Assembly: GCA_964036045.1 (NCBI GenBank)
Contig: OZ038383.1
Span: 116,150,431-116,214,430 of the forward strand
Length of the DNA: 64,000 bases
Direction: 5' to 3'
Source: Eutreptiella sp. 'Long Island Sound 2002'
Taxonomy: Eukaryota > Euglenozoa > Euglenophyceae > Eutreptiales > Eutreptiaceae
Shown: in pieces, positions 24,935 to 34,333 of the stretch
How the letters are laid out: each line of letters starts with the position of its first letter
Numbering within the stretch: position 1 is the stretch's first letter
Notes under the pieces: model-generated
What the model was told of the DNA's origin: nothing
What the model saw: only the letters and a program-made list of their open reading frames with translations
Databases searched by the model: none
Program-made: the position numbers and the translations under genes

Positions 24935-25797
24935 GTGTCGTCGCGCCACTTCCGGCCCAAGGAGTGGGCTCGGATGCAGGAGGTGGGGTATGCGGGGGGG
25001 GAGGATGAGGAGATGTGGGGGAGCATGGGAGGAGATTTGATTTGATTTGATTTGAGGGCCGATCTCGAGGCTCACAGGCCGCCAGGGGGGCGCTCGATGG
25101 CTGTCCCGACGACTCTGCATATCGGCCGGCCATGCATGCAGTGTGCACCCGGCCGCCGCCGCGGGCTCGGGGGGGGGGAGGCTCGCCGCCGTGCCGCGGG
25201 TTGGGCGGGGAGGTGGGTGGGGGGAGGAGGCTGAGCAACGCTCGCCCCAGGGGGGGAGGGGGAGGGGAGGGTGGCGGGCCGGGAGGTTGGGGGGGAGGGT
25301 CGCCGCGCACCTTCGGTCTGCCCCCGCCCCGTTGCCGCGGGGCCGCGGGGGGTGCATAGACCCGCCGCCCTGGGGGGGGGGGGGTGTCCCCGCCCGCCAT
25401 GCTCCTCTGCTCGCCAGGCCGGGGGGGGGGGGGGCGAGGGAGGGGCCGGTGGTAAAAAGAGGGGGGAGGGAGGGCCTCGGCGGCCTCACCGGCAGGGCTG
25501 CCCAGTGACCGCACACCTGGGTCAGGGCGTTTCGAACACGACCTGCACCCTGCGGCGCCACCGCCACGCCAGCACGAGCTCGCGGATCGCGAGCCACGCC
25601 CGAGCGTGGGGCTCGCTCTCCGCGCGGGGGTGCTGTGGGGGCGGCTGCGGTGCTACCGGGGCTGGCAGCACCGCGTACCACACGGCAATCAGGGGGCAGG
25701 GTGTGCGAGGGGGAGGAGGGGGGGGGGGGGCGTCCACCACCACCGCCCCAAAACCCCTCCCCCCTAAGCGAAGCACAACGCCCCCCAACCCGCCTCC
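24935..25797. other. Homopolymer-rich GC region, no secure gene
   Basis: Many G/C runs of 7-12 bases. Long ORFs on both strands (for example minus 24869-25990) are Gly/Pro-rich and pass through these runs, so they are probably spurious. The minus-strand segment 25522-25788 has a more protein-like stretch (HARAWLAIRELVLAWRW) but no identifiable family. Confidence 0.4.
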
Positions 25798-26438
25798 AAG
25801 AAACGAAAGTTTTCTTTCGAGTCGTCCGACGAAATTGACAACGGGGAGGTCCCCCGGACCAAAAAGCTAGACCCCCCACCCACCACCACCACCACACGGC
25901 CTGCGAAGGCCGTCCCCGCCCCCAAACCCGACAACCCCCCCCAAGACCGCCACCGCAAACCCCCCCCGCCACGAAGACCGATACCCCCAAGGGTGCGGAG
26001 ACAAAGGATGACCGTCCCGGGGATCCGATCGTCGGGACGGTCGTCCGGGTACCCTACACCGGCGGGGTAGAGAGGGGCACCCTCCGTGGTATCCACGGGC
26101 GGAACTACGGTGCCGTTTGGGTGGAATACCCGGGCGGCATTACCCTCTAAGAGGTGAGCCGCTCCCTCCTCTTCCCCAGCCGCGAGGCCGAGCGGCACCG
26201 GGAAGAGGCCCGGGCGGCGGGCAAGAAGAAGGCCAAACCTCCCATCCCCACAAACGAAGCGTCTAACCCCCGAACGCAAACCCTACCACCGAACCCACTA
26301 ACCCAACTAATCCCACTAACCCAAGTAACCCCCCATCCGGACCCGCGAAGATGTGGGACCCCACTACAGGGTCCCATGAGATATGGGGGCCCGGATAGGG
26401 ACCCAATGGGCCACAATAGCCATGGACAACATACATAA
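25798..26438 (+). pseudogene. Basic/chromo-like ORF fragment with in-frame TAA
   Basis: Starts as a Lys-rich stretch followed by ESSDEIDNGEV. A frame change occurs in the C run near 25960. It then reads as a small domain in phase 0 (DPIVGTVVRVPYTGG ... NYGAVWVEYPGGITL), a TAA at 26148-26150, and continues open (EVSRSLLFPSREAERHREEA) to 26438. The domain has the alternating hydrophobic pattern of a small beta-barrel fold, but I cannot name it. Either the TAA ends the gene, or this is decayed or recoded sequence. An AG|GTGAGC donor-like site lies just after the TAA. Confidence 0.35.
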
Positions 26439-26804
26439 GCACACACATTATGCATTACATGTTGCGTTGTGCCATTGTTAGGAGGGTTAATATTTGGGGA
26501 AATAAGCTAATATTTGTGAGATTACTATTAATGCCGGCGACCCTTCAATTTTTAATCCTTCAAATATCAATGGAAAAATTAAAAACAAAAATTAAACGCG
26601 GGGGCCATTTTAACATTTTGAAACAACCAAATGGGTAGGACCCCCCCACCAACCCCCGGGGGGAAATCACACCCAAGCCCGTAAGCCAACCCATCAGGGT
26701 TATAATTTTCACGACAAACCCCCTAACCCCCCCTGAAAAAATTGAAACTTGAGATTAACGTGTTAATTTTTGGCCAAACATTAGATATATTGGGTTTAAT
26801 CCAG
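26439..26804 (+). other. AT-rich island, possible intron or intergenic spacer
   Basis: Much lower GC than its flanks, with TTAATATTTG, CTAATATTTG and GAGATTA motifs like the confirmed introns; ends TTTAATCCAG|GTCACT. No donor can be chosen with confidence. Confidence 0.4.
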
Positions 26805-27508
26805 GTCACTAGGGCATATACGCCAAGAAAACAGTCGCCATCAAGGATCTGGTCAAGGGGTTGGTCGCCCAACCTACTGCCGACGCGCGGGAGCCAAAGT
26901 AAGCCGGTGATGGTGCGGGCGACGAGTTCTCCGGTTCCGACTCCACGGAGTCTTCCTCGGAGTCGTGACGTTCATCCCTCGAATCGGCCAGGTCAGCCGC
27001 CGCCGCCGCGAAGCGCGGTGTTGGAGTCTCCGCACCGGGGTCCGCCCTGGGCAAACGCGACGGAGGCGCCTTCGTGGTCGGCGGCAAATCCGCTGCGGGG
27101 CGCCCATCGCGTGGCGGTGGGACCAAGCGCAAGCGGCACCCAGCTGGCGCCTCGTCCTCCAAGTCAGCAGCCGGGAATAAGGGCGCTAAGCCGGCGCCGA
27201 AGCGGTGGAGGTTGCCTGCTGTGGGTTGTAACGTACGCGTCCACGGCCCTATACCAGGTGGCCCAAAGGTGGTCTTGGGTGGTGGCCCCGTCGGGACTCG
27301 TCCTGCCGCCGGGGGCCCTCTACGTGGGCGTGGCGCCGAGGGGCGTGCGAGCCCCGCTGGTCGTCCCCAAAAGGTGCCTCGGAGGGGGGAGGGGCCCGAA
27401 GTCTCTTGCCCGGTGGGAGAGTCGACAGGCGGCACAGTTGGAGCGAGTGGGGTGGCGTGCAAGTTTAGACCGCGCGGGGAGGACAAACGCAAGCCCATCT
27501 CCCTCTGA
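26805..27508 (+). pseudogene. Basic gag-like ORF with in-frame stops
   Basis: Reading from about 26813 in one frame gives IYAKKTVAIKDLVKGLVAQP, then a TAA at 26900-26902, an acidic/Ser stretch (DEFSGSDSTESSSES), a TGA near 26968, then a long Lys/Arg/Gly-rich tail ending KRKPISL and TGA at 27506-27508. Composition (acidic Ser patch then basic tail) resembles the gag-like protein at 23.06 kb. It sits just upstream of the RT-RNase H region, as gag would. The longer overlapping frame 26742-28388 crosses poly-G and lacks motifs until the RT. No CCHC knuckle seen. Confidence 0.35.
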
Positions 27509-27690
27509 GGGCGCTGCGTCCCGCGGGGCTCGGCGGGGACCAGGGTTAGGGGACCGTCTGGCCGGAGGACCCCGGGGACTGCCAAACAATCACAACGGTG
27601 GATCTCCCGCCGACCCGGGAGTCCTTCTGCCGGGTGGTATGCTGGGCCCTTGGAACGTTTGTGATCAGTCCCCACCGGGCCCCGTGGTGC
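27509..27690 (+). repeat. Intergenic hairpin module, copy 1
   Basis: Starts immediately after the TGA of the preceding ORF. Its blocks are GGGCGCTG-GT-CCGCGG, GGTTAGG-GACC, CACAACGGTGG-TCTCCCGCCGAC and CCCCACCGGGCC. The middle block can form a CGG(T/C)GG/CCGCCG hairpin. Further copies are at 29619-29815 and 30051-30265, with a core-only copy at 31475-31510. Confidence 0.75.
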
Positions 27691-27699
27691 AGCGCGACG

Positions 27700-29602
27700 G
27701 CCTGCGGCCGCCGTTGTTTTGCTGGGGGGTGGGGGAACCTCTTTTTCTGCTCCTCCTTCGCGAATTGTCCGGTAAGCCGGCGTGGTTGTCCGTGAGCCTC
27801 AAAACCAGCGTCCGCCTCCTGATGCAGAGGACATACCTCTTTTTGCTGAGGCCCTTTGTCACGGCCGAAGATTTTCGGCTCCCTGATACAGTGAGCATTT
27901 TTCTGCGGTTGCTCGGTGAGCTTCAGCCGGGGTGTTGGGCCGGCCTGATGCCTGTCTCCACATCCCCCACGCTAGTCCTGCAAGCGCCTGATCCCCAGGT
28001 GGCGGCTCGGGGGTTGGGAGATATAGGGACATACCACAACTCGGACGCATTATGGGATGAGGTTGTGGGTGAGGGTGTGGATGTGGAGCGGTTGGCTTCG
28101 GAATTTGCGCCGGAAGTTTCCCCCCACCGGCGGTCCTCCACATGTGTGAGACGGACCCGCTGGTGGAGCCCATGTTGGGCTCCCTTGAGGTGGGGGGGGG
28201 GGGGGGGTGGAGAGGGTGGTGGAGGAGCCTGGGCGGCCCGCCACGTGCTGGCCCTTCAATATCCCGAAGTCCTCGGAGAAGGTGTCGGTAATTTTCCAGG
28301 TGGTAGACTTCAACGACACCATGCCCCGTCCTGCGTTGTGCAGCTGGGAAAACATGGCAGATCGCCTCAGTGCGTGGCTGCCGTGTGAGCCCCTTTATTG
28401 CACGCATATAGATTTGAAAAACGCCTTTTGGTCGTTTGTATTGTCGCTGAAGGCGGCGCGGGCGTTTCGGTTTGGTTTTCAGCCGGGAGGGGGGGCGCGG
28501 GTCATGTACCGCATGCGCCGCATGCCATGTGGGTGGCAATCTTCCCCGCTGCTGTGCCAATTGGCTTTGCAAAACGGTGATCGCGGGACTTGTCCCACCG
28601 CATATGATCATCTTCCATTATTTGGATGATTTTCTTTTGATGGGCGGGTGTCCCGCTGAGCCTCAGGAGGTCACCCGGCGGGTGGTGTATACGTTGAAAG
28701 CAGCAGGATTTTTGGTGTCGCCCAAGTCCGTCCTAGAGCCCACCACACACATTTTGATCTTGGGGAAGCATATTGACACACGGGCGCGACGCATTTGGTC
28801 CCACCCGCGTGCGTATTTGCAGATGTTTGCGCAATGCCTGCGTCTGGCAAGGGCGGCCCACCCGCGCCCCCGTCATTTGAATAAGGTGTTAGGTTTTATT
28901 CAATGGCATGTGCGGCCGCGTAGAGGCATGGGCCCATTTTTGGCTTGAGCTTACTGCTGGCAGCGGTGGGGAGCTGTTGGGCAGCCGGTCCCTCTTAAGG
29001 TGCTGCACGGGTTGGCCACCGCGATAGCTTTCGCTATGGAGCCATGGTCTCCGCCAGGTACCCTACGGTGGTCCCTGAGGTGTGCTCTGGGTCGGCCGGT
29101 GACGCTTAGCCGCCATGCGTTCACCACTATGTTTGTGGATGCGGCCTTGAATGTGTTCCGGTATCGCGCGGGCTTGTTTATGCTTGGTAAGCACGAAGTG
29201 CGGTTTGTGGTTATCCCACCCAACCGGCATACTCAGCAGAGTGCGGAGGTGTGGGGGTTGTGTTGGGCTGTGAGACTGGCCAAGCCGTTGGGTTGCAGGT
29301 TTTTGGTTTCGGTGACTGATTCGCAAGTGGTGGGGGCAAAGATGGTGTCGCTACGCGCGCGAACTTGGCTGCACAGGCAGAACAAGCTCTTGCGGTCCAC
29401 TGTTATGAGGATGACGCAGTGTGGGCTGGTAGTGGGCATGCATAGGGTGTCCACGGAGTTTCAGCCAGCAGATCCGCCGAGTCGCCTTGTGGCGGTGGCA
29501 TGCTCGTCCCCGTTGCATGCGTTGCGTTTGGCACGGTTCTACCAGAGCATTCTGCGTGCGCGTGTGCCGGGTTCTGATGTGCTTGGGGTGGTTTGGTTGT
29601 GA
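27700..29602 (+). pseudogene. YR-retroelement reverse transcriptase-RNase H (left block)
   Basis: A DIRS/PAT/Ngaro-type pol region. The RT upstream part reads in one frame to about 28570 (VSVIFQVVDFNDTM; motif A THIDLKNAFW near 28408; motif B RMPCGWQSSP). After a one-base frame change it continues through HYLDDFLLMGG (YLDD at 28619-28630), GFLVSPKSVL and ILGKHID. One TGA interrupts at 28946-28948 (PFLA*AYCW). RNase H then runs to TGA 29600-29602 with the catalytic series FVDAA (29138), QSAE (29236), VTDSQ and a terminal PADPPSR motif. The paralogue in the right block has Gly at the site of the TGA. The frameshift and nonsense codon make this copy inactive unless sequencing error is involved. 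No recombinase follows it directly. Confidence 0.85.
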
Positions 29603-30265
29603 ACGTGCTGGATGTTTGTGGGCGCTGGGTGCCGCGGATCTTGAGGGAGGCAAGGGTTAGGCGACCATCTGGCCGGGCAGCCCCGGGGAACACAAACAAA
29701 CACAACGGCGGTTCTCCCGCCGACTCTGGGGTATTTCCGCCGGCTGGTATGCCGCACCCCTTTGCGCGTTCGTGGTCAGCCCCCCCCTCGGGCCCGCTGG
29801 TGCGGCCCATGTGCCGGTGCCATGTTTGAGGTCCCCTGTTGTCCGAATGATGCGGTGTGGGCCGGTGATGGACGGCATTGGGCATCCACAAAACTTCAGC
29901 CGGCAGATCAGCCGAGTCGCCTTGATGCGGCGCATGCTCGTCCCCATTGCGTATTTTGCGTTGGACACAATTTCGGTGGGGCTTGGTATATGCGTGTGTG
30001 ACGGGTCCTGATGTGCTTGGGGTGGCTTGGTTGTGAACATGCGAGGCTTTGTGGGCGCTGAGTGCCGCGGGTCCGGGGGGAGGCAGGGGTTAGGCGACCA
30101 TATGGCCGGGGGCGGGGGGGGGGGGCGGAGAACACTAGACAAACACAACGGTGGTTCTCCCGCCGACTCTGGGGTCTTTCCGCCGGGTCGTATGCCGGGC
30201 CCCTTTGCGCATTCGTGGTCAGCCTCCCCCCGGGCCTAATGGTGCGGCCCATGTGCCGGTGCCAT
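29397..30265 (+). repeat. Tandem duplication of the RNase H tail plus hairpin module
   Basis: About 430 bp (29397-29830: RNase H C-terminus, the GTGCTTGGGGTGGTTTGGTTG block and the hairpin module) is repeated at about 29840-30265 with roughly 80-85% identity by eye. The second RNase H tail is out of frame (CAGATCAGCCGAGTCGCCTT corresponds to the PADPPSR region). Confidence 0.75.
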
Positions 30266-30309
30266 GTTTGGTGGGGGTCGCGAGGCTGTGTGGGGGCTAG
30301 GGAGAGGGG

Positions 30310-30349
30310 TACCGAAGGTGATTTCGATCCTGAGTTGTTGCTTGTGTGA
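30310..30349 (+). repeat. 40-bp direct repeat, left copy
   Basis: ACCGAAGGTGATTTCGATCC followed by TGAGTTGTTGCTTGTGTGAA; identical to 31979-32018. The two copies bracket the ORF at 30430-31402. Confidence 0.85.
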
Positions 30350-30429
30350 ACTCCCGTCTGACCCTGTTTTTGTGGGCGCACAGTAGTTCACAACCCCATC
30401 CGTGTCTCTATTGCCGTTCTGCAAATTTT

Positions 30430-31402
30430 TTATTTCCCAGCCCCCCGCCCATCCGTCGGCACAGTCATTATGCCCTGCTCTGTGCCTTTGCCCTGCTTCC
30501 GCCTGTGCCCCCGAGGGCGCCGGCTGACGCCCGCGGGCGCCAGTCGGTGGAGCAGCTCCAGGCGCGCGAGCAGCCGGTGCACTACTTCCGCTTGTGGTTG
30601 AGGGAGTCCACCGCCAGCTTGGAGGGTCGGCCGCAAGAAGAGGCGCGTCTCCGTGATTCGGCGTGCGCCCTCTTCGTGTTCCGCACCCTGCGACCGGGGC
30701 TGCTCCGGCTGGTGAACCTGCTGCTAGGGGCCTTTGCTGTGCTGGTGGCGACGGGTCTGTGCCCGTTTGCCTGCGTGTGCCGCACCGGCCATGGCCTGGC
30801 TGTCGCCCTGGCACTGGTCCACGCGGCCTTGCAGGGCCGGTTTGGGGCGCCGCATTGCGCGGCTCGGCGTGCACCGCGGGTGCACATGCGTGTGGCCGGG
30901 ATTGCGGCGGTGGTGGAGCGCCGCGTCGCCCGGCTCCGGGACCGGGCCCCCGTCCCCCAGCGTCGTGCGGCGGACTGGATGCCGCATATCTGGTGGGAAA
31001 GGCCTGCGGACCGCGTGTTGGTGGTGTCACGTGGGTTGGACGTGCGTTGTTTGGGGCAGGCACGGCACTTCGTTGGGGTGACTTGGGATGGGGGGGGTGC
31101 TGTGCTCTCGCTTTGGGCATGTGCGGGTCGAGGATGTAGAGGAGGCGGCGCAGGAGATCCTGCGGAGGATCCCCCGTGTGGAGGAGTTCGGGTTTTTCCT
31201 CCTGCTGCCGCCAGGCGCCGTTGGCGAGTGGCCGAGCGCGCAGCCCCCGCCCCCACACACTCCATGCTGGGAGCCGCGAGTAGGTGGTCGTAGGCTCTAC
31301 CTGGCGGCCACAACAATGGCGGCTGATTGGCTGGCCGAGCGCACGCCTGTCCGTGGCTTCGTTGATGCTACGCGTCCCTGTCCGCCGGTGCGCCGTCGAT
31401 GA
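30430..31402 (+). CDS. Unknown hydrophobic/Arg-rich protein, one frame change
   Basis: A possible splice acceptor (TTTTTTATTTCCCAG) precedes the open frame at about 30440. The plus frame reads about 215 codons (VHYFRLWLRESTASLEG, SACALFVFRTLRPGLLRLVN, a hydrophobic run LLGAFAVLVATGLCPFACVC, then VAGIAAVVERRVARLRDRAP and WMPHIWWERPADRVLVVSRG). In the G run near 31088-31095 the sense moves to the next frame (VRVEDVEEAAQEILRRIPRV) and ends CPPVRRR, TGA 31400-31402. The hydrophobic run could be one membrane segment. It is flanked by the 40-bp direct repeats and belongs to the left element or to an insertion in it. No family recognised. The frame change may be a homopolymer error or decay. Confidence 0.45.
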
Positions 31403-31978
31403 TTATGGGAGTCCTGCCTCTCTCTCGGTTTCTATTTTTTTTTGCCCTTTTTGAAATTTGTGAGCCGCCATGGATAAACAAACACAACAGTAGTCATCCC
31501 GCCGACCGGGGCGCTCACGTATTGTTGCCTTTTCTTTCCTTCGGGGAGTGGGAGCAGGGTTTGGCCGTTGTCTTTGGCTTTCTCTTGCTTCGTTGCACTG
31601 ACCAGGGTGAGATGCCGACACTCGCCCAACTGTTTGATGGCGACGCTGGGTTTATTATGTGACGTCACACTAACCCTTTGCAAGCTCGCGCCGTGTGTTG
31701 GACTCTGGGGAGCAGTGTTGTCGCACTGCGGTGGTTTGTAGTTTGTACCATTTACGGAGGGTTTTTGGTGACATGCTGCATACATGAGGGTTGCCTCGGG
31801 CGGGCTGGTGGGGTCATGCGGCTGTGACTGCACAGTCGGAATCGCTGAGGGTGATGGTGGGTGGTGTGAGTCAGAGGGAACCAGCACATTGTGTTGCCCC
31901 TCGCCGGCTCGCAGGCTTTGGGGCACATCATACAGTACTCATGCATGGCAAATGGCCATAGTACTGTCTCACACTGTC
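31403..31978. other. No secure gene; core copy of the hairpin module
   Basis: 31475-31510 carries the core AAACAAACACAACAG-TAG-TCATCCCGCCGACC of the intergenic module. The rest has only short ORFs. Confidence 0.45.
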
Positions 31979-32018
31979 ACCGAAGGTGATTTCGATCCTG
32001 AGTTGTTGCTTGTGTGAA
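31979..32018 (+). repeat. 40-bp direct repeat, right copy
   Basis: Identical to 30310-30349. The 48-bp satellite starts just after it, so this may be the end of the left element. Confidence 0.85.
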
Positions 32019-32140
32019 GCAAGCTTTGTTGCGTGGCCCCTCAAGTTGGGGTTAGGCAGTCACAATCCACGCTTTGGTGCGTGGCCCCTCGAGTTGGGTT
32101 AGGGACTCACAATCCACGCTTTGTTGCGTGGCCCCTAGTG
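32019..32140 (-). repeat. 48-bp satellite remnant (about 2.4 units)
   Basis: Three partial or full inverted units (GCTTTGTTGCGTGGCCCCT, GTTGGGGTTAGG, ACTCACAATCCACGC) wedged between the right end of the left block and the 3' end of the minus-strand unknown gene. Confidence 0.9.
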
Positions 32141-34066
32141 GTGGGGAAGCAAGGGTGGAGGGCGGGGGGCTATGGGTGGCCATGAGTTTGGCCATGGTGC
32201 ATGGGGGGTCCCGTAGTTGCGTAGCGGGAGGTCAAATTTTAAAGACCACCACTCCGACACTTGTGAAACTGCCTCCCCATCCCGCTCTAGTTGGGTTGCC
32301 CCCAGCATCCCCCCCCCCATCCCGAGTGGTCATTGTATGCGCGCTTAAGGATGGCGTTGAGGCTCCCAACGACATCCGCGCACACCGCACCCAACCCAAC
32401 CCCGAAGTGGCGTGCATTGGCCACGGCCTCGGTGACATCCTCCTCCAAATAGAGGAGGTAGTTTGATTGACACCCCTCCTTGCAACAATGTGCACGGTAG
32501 GCGCCTGCCACCTCGGCCACACGTGAGTCCCCGTCGGGCGGCTTGTCCGTGTACAACTCCCGGACGAGGTCACGCATGGCAACTATGGCTTGCCATTCAC
32601 CATTCTCCGGGACGTGGGCCAACAACGGACCAAGTTCCTCCCAAGCGAGGAACAACGCACGGGCCTCCTCCCCGTCGCGTGCCCCCGTCGCACCCAACTT
32701 CACACCCGTGCGGGCCTCGTAGAGGACCCGTTGCACGGCGTCGGTGTTCTACTTGGGGAGGTCCACAAGGTGTGTCTCGATGAACGCCACTTGAAGGCGG
32801 CCAATGGCCATGCAACAATGGAGGATGCATAGGAAAACCATGCACCAGTCAACCACAATGTGTGGATCCCCTATGCATCCCCCATTCATCAAGCTACGGC
32901 CGGTCTCCTTGTAGCGGCGGCGGGCCGCCTCCTCACGGGCCAAGGTGCGCCGGGTCGCCACGTTGACCCATGCCGTCGCAACCTTGTCCCACACCCCCAT
33001 ATTGTAAATTGAGCCCACCAAGGGCGAGGTGGACACACCGATAAGGCACCGCATGAACGGTTGGTCTCCCCCGATGACCAACCTGCTTGGCACCCAGCGC
33101 GACACCCAATAAAACATCTCGCAGTCTTGTATGGACTGCAATACCTACAAAAAGGACATGGATTAATATTTACATGGAATTCTCGAGATAAATATTTAAT
33201 AATAGTGTAATAATAGTTTATTTTTCAGTCGGGATTAATATTAACCGAAAAGTAGATATTAATCTCGAGAAATTAACGCAAAAACGCAAAAATTAACAAA
33301 CAACGAATGTGCCACAAACCTTCAAGCTATCAGCCGATATCGTTGCAAGTGCCGCCATGTCCTTGTCCCCGCACACGGCCATCCCTATCACCCACAAGTA
33401 CGCGGGTGTTCGGCCCCGTGCGCCGTGGTGGAGGAGCCCAATGGAGAGTCGGGTCCAACTACCACCGGCGCACGGGTACACATCCCCACGCACAATGAAG
33501 GTGAGGGGCCTTGTCAAATCGATGGTATCCACTAGCGATGGGCGTGATTGGACGTGCCGGGCCCATGACGGTAGCGGCCAAGAGCGCCCACTCGCGGGGG
33601 GATCGGGGACGGACACGGGTGGTCGTAGGTCAAGGGGGGTGACCAACTCCTTCCACGTGTCCGTGAACGTATCCCGAGTGAAGATGGGCCGGGGGAACGG
33701 GAGGCCCGTTGCGGCCGTGTAGGCCGACCCCCGGCAGCTCATATACTCCGACACGTGTTGGAAGCCGAGCTTGGGGACGTTCAAGTCCATGAGGAGGCCA
33801 ATGAGGTCCGGGGCCGGGAAGAGGTGGGAGGCATATTGCTTCACCGCCTCCACTTGCTTAGTACGAATAAGGGAGGGGTAGCCAACCTCCATGGCCTCGG
33901 ACCATCGGGCCCGGGCCAAAGGGGATGAGACCACCCACTCACCAACGAGTTCAGAGACCAAAGGGTCCCGCAAACTCTTGGCCCCACTCAAACGCACCAG
34001 CGTCATGTTAAGCTCGCTAAGGGTGTCCCGAGAGAAAGGCATAACAAGGGCTATACAAGGGAACAT
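32141..34066 (-). pseudogene. Spliced gene of unknown repeat-associated family
   Basis: Exon 1 is about 34066-33320 (starting MFPCIALVMPFSRDTL). The AT-rich intron is 33319-33145 (GTTTGT...TTTTTGTAG, phase 0) and exon 2 runs 33144 downward. The splice reads ISADSLK|VLQSIQDCEMFYW. Exon 2 is open for 131 codons, meets a TAG at 32749-32751 (VDLPK*NTDAVQRV) and stays open in the same frame to about 32325 (SNYLLYLEEDVTEAVANARH, SLNAILKRAYNDHSG). There a C-run frame change leads to ERDGEAVSQVSEWWSLKFDL and LPLRNYGTPH before the satellite. The sequence is non-repetitive and protein-like throughout. A transposon origin is inferred from context; no DDE, RT or recombinase motif is seen. I chose ATG 34066 because a 12-base G/C run lies just upstream. 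Confidence 0.6.
33145..33319 (-). other. AT-rich intron
   Basis: On the minus strand it starts GTTTGTGGC and ends CCATGTCCTTTTTGTAG, in phase 0, with TTAATATTAATCC and CTCGAGATTAATAT motifs. Its boundaries restore one continuous protein reading. Confidence 0.75.
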
Positions 34067-34333
34067 GGTGGTGTGAACGGGGGGGGGGGGGTGCGGGCAA
34101 CCGGAGGGGGGGTGTCCAAAACACCCACCAACACAACATTGGAACCTCAGTACTATACCGTTGTGCAACAATATACCACGTACCACCCCTTATACGTCCT
34201 CATATGTGCATGGAAAAATGGGTACAAATGGCCCAACCAAAAAAATTGAGCTTTAACCTCTTAAGATTTGCGAGATTAATATATTAACGCCTTCATATAT
34301 TAGAAAAACAAAATTAACCATATTGACTTTAAT
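34067..34333. other. AT-rich spacer between the unknown gene and the recombinase gene
   Basis: Holds a G run (34079-34090) and an AT-rich island (34200-34333) with AGATTAATATATTAACG-type motifs. It may be promoter, terminator or intron; the recombinase frame could use GTGACC at about 34346 as a donor. No gene seen. Confidence 0.4.

Noticed and set aside
24869-25990. 373-codon minus ORF
   Set aside because: Gly/Pro-rich reading through many G runs, overlapping better-supported plus-strand exons; typical GC-rich shadow.
26742-28388. 548-codon plus ORF as a single protein
   Set aside because: Starts in an AT-rich island, crosses the hairpin module and a long G run, and is out of frame with the RT motifs for most of its length; at best its central part (27.7-28.15 kb) is RT-upstream sequence.
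28946-28948. TGA read as tryptophan
   Set aside because: The aligned residue in the other RT copy is Gly, and other TGAs end complete-looking ORFs, so a simple nonsense mutation is more likely.
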